From contig WRNI01000082.1 of assembly GCA_009776695.1 (NCBI GenBank), forward strand, positions 1-5,102: a DNA stretch of 5,102 nucleotides, in the 5' to 3' direction. Position numbers and translations under genes: made by a program. Of the stretch, positions 1-3,999 are shown piece by piece (position 1 is the first letter of the stretch; each line of letters opens with the position of its first letter). Source of the DNA: Methanomassiliicoccaceae archaeon (lineage in GTDB: Archaea > Thermoplasmatota > Thermoplasmata > Methanomassiliicoccales > Methanomethylophilaceae). The notes beneath the pieces were generated by a model. It searched no databases, was not told where the DNA came from, and saw only the letters and a program-made list of their open reading frames with translations.

Positions 1-155
1 CGTCGCTGCATGTGTCATGGCAGCAGCGTATCGGTACCGTTCTGAAGGACATAGCAAGATTAAGGGACCTGCAGATCGTCGTTGCGACGCACTCGCCGCA
101 GATCGTGCACGACGACTGGGACCTCACCAATGAACTGAGGGCTGGAAGTGCGTGA
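1..155 (+). CDS. AAA-family ATPase, C-terminal end only (AriA-like partner of the DUF4435 gene)
   Basis: Only the last 50 residues or so are in the window; the 5' end lies off the left edge. The open frame is read from base 3 and ends at TGA 153-155. The visible peptide contains QIVVATHSPQIVHDDWDLT. The hydrophobic strand followed by ATHSPQ is the late strand and H-switch region of RecF/OLD/ABC-like AAA ATPases (AAA_15/AAA_21 type). The HD.WDLT tail is, from family knowledge, typical of ATPases encoded beside DUF4435 genes. Walker A and B would lie upstream and cannot be seen. The stop overlaps the next gene's GTG start by 8 nt, so the two are almost certainly co-translated. The likely role is the ATP-driven sensor or scaffold half of a two-gene defence module. 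The ATPase call is fairly safe; membership of a named system is not. Confidence 0.75.
   Translation, partial: SLHVSWQQRIGTVLKDIARLRDLQIVVATHSPQIVHDDWDLTNELRAGSA
137..141 (+). promoter_or_regulatory. Shine-Dalgarno sequence of the DUF4435 gene
   Basis: GAGGG lies 6 nt before the GTG at 148, inside the end of the ATPase gene. It supports GTG 148 over the internal ATG codons at 187 and 193. Those later starts would remove the conserved segment ahead of the EG(V/T)TD motif. The arrangement indicates translation coupled to the ATPase gene. Confidence 0.6.
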
Positions 156-1002
156 ATTCATACGCTCATCGGACATCGCCAACGAGATGTCGATGAAACG
201 CTCTCTCTTTAACGGCTCGTTCCTTATCGTCGAAGGCGTGACGGACAGCAGACTGTACGGAAAATTTACCGATAAAGATGAATGTGATATCATCGTGGCG
301 CATTCCAAGGATAACGTAAGAATATCGGTCAGAGAATCGTACCTGCGAAGGAATGATAAAAAGGTGATAGGAATAATCGACCACGACCTTGACAAAATGA
401 AAGGTATTGTTCACAGCGCGCCGATATTCGCGACCGATTCGAGGGACATCGACACGGAAATGATACGAAGTTCCGCGCTGGACAATGTTCTCGTTGAATA
501 CGGCGATAAGGATCTCGTTGACCGCTTCGTGAGAAGGTACGGCGAGGTGCGTGATATTCTCGTGAGATCATGCTATCCTCTCGGGATGCTGATGTATGTT
601 TCCGATGTGCACGATCATGCGCTTTCCTTCAAAGACCCGGACCACACGGAATTCATTGATACCAAAAGCTTAAGCGTCGACGTTAAAAAGATGATATCGT
701 ACGTGATATCAAGGTCGCCGCATTCGAACGTCAGCGAAGAAGAGCTCACAAAGCAGTTCAACAGAGAACTGAAAGAAGAGCGCGATCCGTGGGCCGTCTG
801 CAGAGGCCACGACATGATATCGCTGCTTACCATCTGTCTTCGTGAGATATTCGGCGGATATAACGCGAAATACATCAAAACGGGTGAGACCGCGGGCGCG
901 TTACGGCTTGCGTACACGGATACGGAATTCAGAAGGACATCGCTTTTCCGCAGCACGGCGGAATGGTCGGCCGCGAACAAATTCGCGGTCTGGACGAAAT
1001 AA
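148..1002 (+). CDS. DUF4435 (TOPRIM-like) protein, probable defence nuclease (AriB-like)
   Basis: A protein of 284 residues starting at GTG. The N-terminal half shows the DUF4435 signature. FLIVEGVTD at residues 25-33 supplies the TOPRIM-type acidic Glu29. IIDHDLD at 76-82 supplies Asp78, Asp80 and Asp82. TDSRDIDTEM at 96-105 is the conserved block that follows. HSKDNV at 52-57 corresponds to the usual glycine-lysine-asparagine turn of the family. The C-terminal half is more variable and contains a charged helical stretch near 195-215. There is no signal peptide or membrane segment. In PARIS, an AAA ATPase (AriA) holds a DUF4435 protein (AriB), which is released on sensing a phage anti-restriction protein and cleaves host tRNA. 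This gene's overlap with an upstream AAA ATPase gives the same architecture. Other ATPase/DUF4435 pairs exist whose function is not established, so nuclease activity here is inferred. The reading frame is intact. Confidence 0.85.
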   Translation: MREFIRSSDIANEMSMKRSLFNGSFLIVEGVTDSRLYGKFTDKDECDIIVAHSKDNVRISVRESYLRRNDKKVIGIIDHDLDKMKGIVHSAPIFATDSRDIDTEMIRSSALDNVLVEYGDKDLVDRFVRRYGEVRDILVRSCYPLGMLMYVSDVHDHALSFKDPDHTEFIDTKSLSVDVKKMISYVISRSPHSNVSEEELTKQFNRELKEERDPWAVCRGHDMISLLTICLREIFGGYNAKYIKTGETAGALRLAYTDTEFRRTSLFRSTAEWSAANKFAVWTK

Positions 1003-1068
1003 TCTGGTACGTCGTTAAGTCGGGGCTTTAGCAAAAGAGCTTCGGAAAGAGTTCCATGGAGTTCTGGG

Positions 1069-1073
1069 TTTTT
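1069..1073 (+). terminator. Possible archaeal-type T-tract terminator after the DUF4435 gene
   Basis: Five T residues follow GGG about 65 nt past the DUF4435 stop, with no strong hairpin before them. Archaeal RNA polymerase can terminate at T-runs alone. This is a weak call based on position and T-run only. Confidence 0.25.
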
Positions 1074-1131
1074 CATCTAGATGCCTTTGAAGAATACAAT
1101 TAATATAACGAATACTCACAAAATTAAATTC

Positions 1132-1148
1132 TGCCAACGCCGTTGGCA
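1132..1148. repeat. 17-bp palindrome, 8-bp arms
   Basis: TGCCAACG and CGTTGGCA are exact reverse complements separated by a single C. The arms are perfect, and the element lies in the gap between convergent genes, directly after an AT-rich stretch. It could be a protein-binding site or a small stem. No T-run follows closely on either strand, so it is unlikely to be a simple terminator. Confidence 0.5.
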
Positions 1149-1382
1149 TAAATTTCAAAAGCAGTTGTGTCGCACCGTGTGGCACGAATCACCTTGACTT
1201 TGACGGCTCGATCTGTTGATGTCTTAACTTTTTGCAACCTCGATGGTCATGCAGCTGATCTGCCACCAAGTTAGATTGAGAGATGAGCGAATATACCAGT
1301 TGGTCATATCCCTTTGTGTCTAAGAGTAAGTCCTGAACGGGGGCGCTACAATCACGCAGCGACTTTCCTGCTCTCGCGGGTC

Positions 1383-1387
1383 AAAAA
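1383..1387 (-). terminator. Possible T-tract terminator after xseB
   Basis: On the minus strand GGG is followed by T5 about 55 nt past the xseB stop. The T5 sits in the loop of a weak GGG/CCC stem. It would serve as a U-tract terminator in an archaeon. Support is positional only. Confidence 0.3.
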
Positions 1388-1441
1388 CCCTTCAGGCTGT
1401 GGATCCCATTTATCATTAGGTGATGCTCTTTGTTCCGATAC

Positions 1442-1693
1442 TTATTGGATGTCCTCTTTTTTGATCCCTTCCGAAGTTTCCATTATCTTCTGAACGCGTC
1501 TCTCGCTCTTTTCGAGTATGTCCCTGCAGTGATCACGCAGTTTCACTGCGTTTTCGTAAATGTCCAAACTTTTATCGAGATCGAGACCGCCGTTCTCAAG
1601 CATGTCCACCAATTCTTCCAATGCCTTCAGACTTTCTTCGAATGTCATCTCTTTAACGTCCTTATTGCCATCTTTGCCGTCATCTTTGCTCAT
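1442..1693 (-). CDS. xseB: Exodeoxyribonuclease VII small subunit
   Basis: A protein of 83 residues, normal for XseB (about 60-90). It is the non-catalytic subunit of exonuclease VII, which degrades single-stranded DNA to oligonucleotides; several XseB copies coat the helical arm of each XseA. The family core is clear at residues 18-70: FEESLKALEELVDMLENG, then LDLDKSLDIYENAVKL, then a Cys-containing helix rich in Glu and Arg (CRDILEKSERRV). All of it is helical, with no signal peptide or membrane segment. Residues 1-15 are a charged, Lys/Asp-rich extension. Met16 begins at the point where many XseB proteins start, but a strong ribosome-binding site before Met1 favours the longer form. It lies 86 nt downstream of xseA on the same strand, presumably on one transcript. 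The TAA stop is followed by 29 further in-frame sense codons, probably by chance. Confidence 0.92.
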   Translation of the reverse strand: MSKDDGKDGNKDVKEMTFEESLKALEELVDMLENGGLDLDKSLDIYENAVKLRDHCRDILEKSERRVQKIMETSEGIKKEDIQ

Positions 1694-1700
1694 CTGTCAT

Positions 1701-1707
1701 TCACCTC
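1701..1707 (-). promoter_or_regulatory. Shine-Dalgarno sequence of xseB
   Basis: On the minus strand GAGGTGA lies 7 nt before the ATG at 1693. It is a near-ideal anti-16S match and fixes the xseB start. It also shows that this organism uses Shine-Dalgarno initiation inside operons. Confidence 0.75.
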
Positions 1708-1779
1708 ATTCTGTCTTTTTTCGTTAATCTTCATCTCATCAGGTCTTTTTCATTTAATTGTGATCCCGCTCAGCATTTC

Positions 1780-3111
1780 TCATTTACCCTTAACTTCATT
1801 CACCTTTGCCTTTGCGCTCCCGTCCTTCATCCTTATCTCCACGTCGGAACCGCGCGATATCTGTGACACCGATGTCAATGCTTTCCCTTTATCGTCGGTG
1901 ACGAAGCTGTAACCTCTTTCCAGCACTTTCATGGGATCGATAGCGTTCATCCTCTGCTCAGCTGATATTGTATCCTTCATTTTTCCGGACATCAAACGAA
2001 GAAGCGAAGCGTCAGCGGATGACGAGATGTCATCAAGCGCGAGAACATACTGATCGACGATGCTTTTTGCGCGCCGCGGTGATAATTTAGCATCCGCCGT
2101 GACGAACGAACCTGTTTTCGAACCGATGACCGAACGTAACGCGAATGACGATCTTTTTGACATATCGTTTACATTCCTCAGCTCGGCGTCCACCTTTTCT
2201 TTCGCGCGCCTCGGGGACAGCTTTGAATCGAGTATTCTGAAATCGTTCTGCATCACCGATATGCAGTACATCAGCGAACCGGATGCGCGCATCATGACGT
2301 TACCGATGTTCCTCATCTCTGACGAGATATCGGGAAGCGCTATCTCCGCGGCGGCAGAAGGCGTAGCCGCGCGGACATCCGCGACAAGATCTGCAACGGT
2401 GAAATCCGTCTCATGGCCGACGGCCGATATCACGGGTATCTTTGACGAAGATATCGCCCTTGCCACCGCCTCCTCGTTGAATGCCCAGAGGTCCTCAGCG
2501 GATCCTCCGCCTCTGCCGACGATCAGCACATCGGCGCCGTAATTGTTCAGCAGTTCGATGCCTTTGCATATCGATGCCGCGGCGCCGTCCCCCTGTACCA
2601 GGACAGGTGCTAAAAGAATATTTGCGGGGAATCTTTTCCCGGCCACCTTTATTATATCGTGTATCGCGGCGCCCGTCGGTGATGTTACCACGCCTACCGT
2701 CATCGGATATTTTGGTATCGCTCTTTTGCGTTCCTCGTCGAATAGACCCTCAGCTTTCAGCTTCTTTTTCAGCTCTTCAAGCGCAAGATAAAGATCGCCT
2801 ACGCCCGAGCGCCTCATCGTCGCAACGTTGAACTGATATGAGCCTCTGACAACGTACAGATCGACAGAACCGAATGCTGCTACCTTCATACTTTCAGACG
2901 GTTCGAACTGTAAAGAATTCCTTGCGCCTCTGAACAACGTGCAGCGTATCTCGCTCTTCGTATCCTTCAGCGTGAAATAGTAATGCCCTGATGATTGTTT
3001 CGTGAGATTGGATATCTCTCCCGATACCCAGACGTCATTCAGGGACGCGTCCGCTGATATGACGGCCTTCGCTCTTTCGTTGAGCTCTGACACGGATATT
3101 ACGGCGGACAT
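1780..3111 (-). CDS. xseA: Exodeoxyribonuclease VII large (catalytic) subunit
   Basis: A protein of 443 residues from ATG 3111, close to the family norm (about 400-460). An N-terminal OB fold for single-stranded DNA occupies roughly 1-105, with VWVSGEISN at 27-35 and SGHYYFTLKD at 41-50. The catalytic domain follows: GVVTSPTGAAIHDI at 140-153, GRGGGSAEDLWAFNEE at 199-214, and SAVGHETDFTVADLVAD at 229-245. Asp152, Arg200, His233 and Asp236 match the residues known as catalytically important in the E. coli enzyme. The helical arm that carries XseB spans about 260-390 and includes a duplicated LSPRRAK segment. The C-terminal barrel includes LERGYSFV at 397-404. The frame stays open to 3483, but the extra 124 codons are translated tandem repeats with no family similarity. 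Residue 1 here begins exactly at the conserved N-terminus. It is the first gene of the xseA-xseB pair. Exonuclease VII is mainly bacterial, so transfer into this lineage is plausible. Confidence 0.94.
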   Translation of the reverse strand: MSAVISVSELNERAKAVISADASLNDVWVSGEISNLTKQSSGHYYFTLKDTKSEIRCTLFRGARNSLQFEPSESMKVAAFGSVDLYVVRGSYQFNVATMRRSGVGDLYLALEELKKKLKAEGLFDEERKRAIPKYPMTVGVVTSPTGAAIHDIIKVAGKRFPANILLAPVLVQGDGAAASICKGIELLNNYGADVLIVGRGGGSAEDLWAFNEEAVARAISSSKIPVISAVGHETDFTVADLVADVRAATPSAAAEIALPDISSEMRNIGNVMMRASGSLMYCISVMQNDFRILDSKLSPRRAKEKVDAELRNVNDMSKRSSFALRSVIGSKTGSFVTADAKLSPRRAKSIVDQYVLALDDISSSADASLLRLMSGKMKDTISAEQRMNAIDPMKVLERGYSFVTDDKGKALTSVSQISRGSDVEIRMKDGSAKAKVNEVKGK

Positions 3112-3122
3112 CGGTGAACATA

Positions 3123-3130
3123 CCGCCTCT
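3123..3130 (-). promoter_or_regulatory. Possible Shine-Dalgarno of xseA
   Basis: Minus-strand AGAGGCGG lies 11 nt before ATG 3111, rather far for efficient pairing. It could serve a transcript with a 5' leader. The TATA-like box just upstream would instead place the transcript start at or near the ATG, leaving this sequence untranscribed. The two readings cannot both hold for one transcript. Confidence 0.3.
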
Positions 3131-3132
3131 TT

Positions 3133-3141
3133 GTATTTTAG
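3133..3141 (-). promoter_or_regulatory. TATA-like box, predicted xseA-xseB promoter
   Basis: Minus-strand CTAAAATAC is centred about 26 nt upstream of the A of ATG 3111. That is the spacing between an archaeal TATA box and its transcription start, so a leaderless xseA mRNA is predicted. No obvious bacterial -35/-10 pair was seen. The match to the TATA consensus is moderate. Confidence 0.4.
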
Positions 3142-3176
3142 TCTATCAGCATGTATGCGTTGCGCGACCACCGTAC

Positions 3177-3196
3177 GCACCGGCGTCCGCCGGTGC
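3177..3196. repeat. Inverted repeat, 9-bp perfect arms
   Basis: GCACCGGCG and CGCCGGTGC are perfect complements around a TC centre. The GC-rich element lies between the predicted xseA promoter and the 23-bp tandem array, 6 bp from the array's edge. No T-run follows, so it is not an evident terminator. It could be an operator for xseA, or a hairpin if a transcript crosses it. Confidence 0.55.
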
Positions 3197-3202
3197 AGAA
3201 TG

Positions 3203-3363
3203 TCACAACTGCCACAATGAAAAGTCCGCAAGTACCACAATAAAAAGTCCGCAAGTACCACAATAAAAAGTCCGCAAGTACCACAATAAAAAGTCCGCAA
3301 GTACCACAATAAAAAGTCCGCAAGTACCACAATAAAAAGTCCACAACTGCCACAATTAAATGC
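3203..3363. repeat. Seven-unit 23-bp tandem repeat array with paired CCRCAA hexamers
   Basis: Units begin at 3203, 3226, 3249, 3272, 3295, 3318 and 3341, in exact 23-bp register. The five inner units are identical: hexamer CCGCAA, then GTA, then hexamer CCACAA, then TAAAAAGT. Each unit thus carries two like hexamers 9 bp apart followed by an A-tract. The two outer units share a different form, with CACAA in the first hexamer and CTG as the spacer. There are no unique spacers, so this is not CRISPR. The period is not a multiple of three, so all frames through it are repetitive, and the Cys/Leu/Phe-rich peptides they encode are artefacts. It occupies the divergent region between xseA and the thioesterase gene. 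A cooperative regulator-binding array, an iteron-like element or a simple minisatellite are all possible. Confidence 0.9.
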
Positions 3364-3374
3364 CCGGACATTCA

Positions 3375-3391
3375 GAAAGGATGTTATATCA
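3375..3391 (+). promoter_or_regulatory. BRE/TATA-like promoter of the thioesterase gene
   Basis: A purine-rich GAAAGGA (resembling the archaeal TFB-recognition element) precedes TTATATC at 3384-3390, centred about 23 nt before ATG 3410. No Shine-Dalgarno sequence lies just before that ATG, so a leaderless mRNA is predicted. The box begins 21 bp past the end of the tandem array, so proteins bound to the array could affect this promoter. Confidence 0.5.
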
Positions 3392-3409
3392 CCCTGCTGT
3401 TGCGCACTC

Positions 3410-3850
3410 ATGAATGACAACGAGATACGTGACTGCATAGACGTATCGATACGCGATGAGGTGTTCGAATCGGTGAGGAGCATATATCACGCCCAATACA
3501 CCCAGTTGAATGAGATCGAGATCATAAGCGTGAAAGAGGACGAAGTACGGATAAAAATGCCGCTGAAGGGAAAACTCAACAGCATCGGATTCGCTCACGG
3601 AGGCGCTGTCTTCACCGTTGCCGACAACGCATTCGCGTTCGCCGCGAATCTCCGTAACGAGAAGCAGATAGCGCTTTCCGGGAACATAGTTTATCACAGG
3701 CCCGGGGCAGGGGATGAGCTTATTGCGGTTACGGAGAAGATAAGCGATACGAACTCCGTTTCAACGTATTCCGTAAAGGTCTATTGCAACAATAAGCACA
3801 TCGCGACCGCGATGTTCACCGGCTTCAAGATAAAGGACCGGAAACAGTAA
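3410..3850 (+). CDS. PaaI-family hotdog-fold thioesterase
   Basis: A protein of 146 residues, typical for a single hotdog domain. The diagnostic motif is at 63-80, HGGAVFTVADNAFAFAAN. It matches the PaaI/4HBT pattern in which the HGG loop and the Asp on the following helix (Asp72) form the acyl-CoA site. VYHRPGAGDEL at 94-104 and the strands after it complete the fold. The expected activity is hydrolysis of an acyl- or aryl-CoA thioester in the cytoplasm, working as a dimer or tetramer. The substrate cannot be read from sequence, and no phenylacetate or fatty-acid genes lie nearby. Residues 1-30 are a helical lead-in with no signal peptide. ATG 3410 is chosen because no in-frame start lies close upstream and a TATA-like box sits at the right distance. 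The gene faces away from xseA and converges on the surface-protein gene. Confidence 0.85.
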   Translation: MNDNEIRDCIDVSIRDEVFESVRSIYHAQYTQLNEIEIISVKEDEVRIKMPLKGKLNSIGFAHGGAVFTVADNAFAFAANLRNEKQIALSGNIVYHRPGAGDELIAVTEKISDTNSVSTYSVKVYCNNKHIATAMFTGFKIKDRKQ

Positions 3851-3915
3851 CGGCATCGCCGGTTCTCTTTCATTCTTACCTTTGTTTCAAGCTCTTCGCC
3901 ATATATGAAAATTAA

Positions 3916-3967
3916 GGCAGGCCGGGGATCTCCCCGACCTGCCGTCCGAAATCGTTTTTTCCTTTTT
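3916..3967. terminator. Bidirectional terminator between convergent genes
   Basis: A 12-bp stem (3916-3927 with 3932-3943) closes on a 4-nt loop. On the plus strand it has one C-A mismatch (3922/3937). On the minus strand the same pair becomes G-U, so the stem is unbroken, and it is followed at once by TTAATTTT (3915-3908). That is a good intrinsic terminator for the surface-protein gene. On the plus strand a T6-CC-T5 tract (3955-3967) lies 11 nt past the stem and would end the thioesterase transcript. Confidence 0.7.
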
Positions 3968-3999
3968 GCCTTCTTTCCGTTACCTCTCCGCGGCGTTCA

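Larger units (their letters stand above)
1003..1441. other. Convergent intergenic region without a convincing gene
   Basis: This stretch of about 440 bases separates the plus-strand DUF4435 gene from the minus-strand xseB. It is visibly more AT-rich than its neighbours, especially 1085-1130. It contains a T5 tract at 1069-1073 that may end the plus-strand transcript. A minus-strand T5 tract at 1383-1387 may end xseB. There is a 17-bp palindrome at 1132-1148. Only short open frames occur: a 38-codon ATG frame at 1081-1197 (+), a start-less 63-codon frame at 1192-1380 (-), and a possible frameshifted peptide at 1124-1250 (-). None resembles a family I recognise. I see no tRNA fold. The region could hold decayed DNA left beside a mobile defence island. 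Confidence 0.6.

Noticed and set aside
615..1076. 153-codon minus-strand frame opposite the DUF4435 gene
   Set aside because: It is antisense to a gene with clear family motifs and has no recognisable domain of its own.
1081..1197. 38-codon ATG frame on the plus strand
   Set aside because: It has no clear Shine-Dalgarno or promoter and no recognisable family, and it lies in an AT-rich gap after a T-tract.
1192..1380. 63-codon open frame on the minus strand, possible transposase remnant
   Set aside because: It has no start codon or ribosome-binding site and I recognise no transposase motif. This length is not rare by chance.
1320..1395. tRNA or box C/D RNA suggested by a GCGGGTCAAAAACCC segment and an ATGATAA/CTGA pair
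   Set aside because: No acceptor stem or complete cloverleaf could be drawn, and the C and D box spacing and matches are incomplete.
3203..3363. CRISPR array
   Set aside because: The units are directly adjacent with no unique spacers, and the 23-bp unit includes all of the sequence.
3138..3371. 77-residue Cys-rich hydrophobic peptide on the minus strand
   Set aside because: It is produced only by reading the tandem repeats in another frame. It has no ribosome-binding site, and its periodicity is that of the DNA repeat.
3381..3413. 10-codon leader peptide whose TGA overlaps the thioesterase ATG
   Set aside because: The GAAAGG before its ATG directly abuts the start, leaving no spacer. The ATG lies just ahead of the predicted TATA box, so it would be untranscribed.
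3112..3483. N-terminal 124-residue extension of XseA, rich in Leu, Phe and Cys
   Set aside because: It is a translation of the 23-bp repeat array and promoter region. XseA homology begins exactly at the Met encoded at 3111, and the longer start would lie inside the thioesterase gene.
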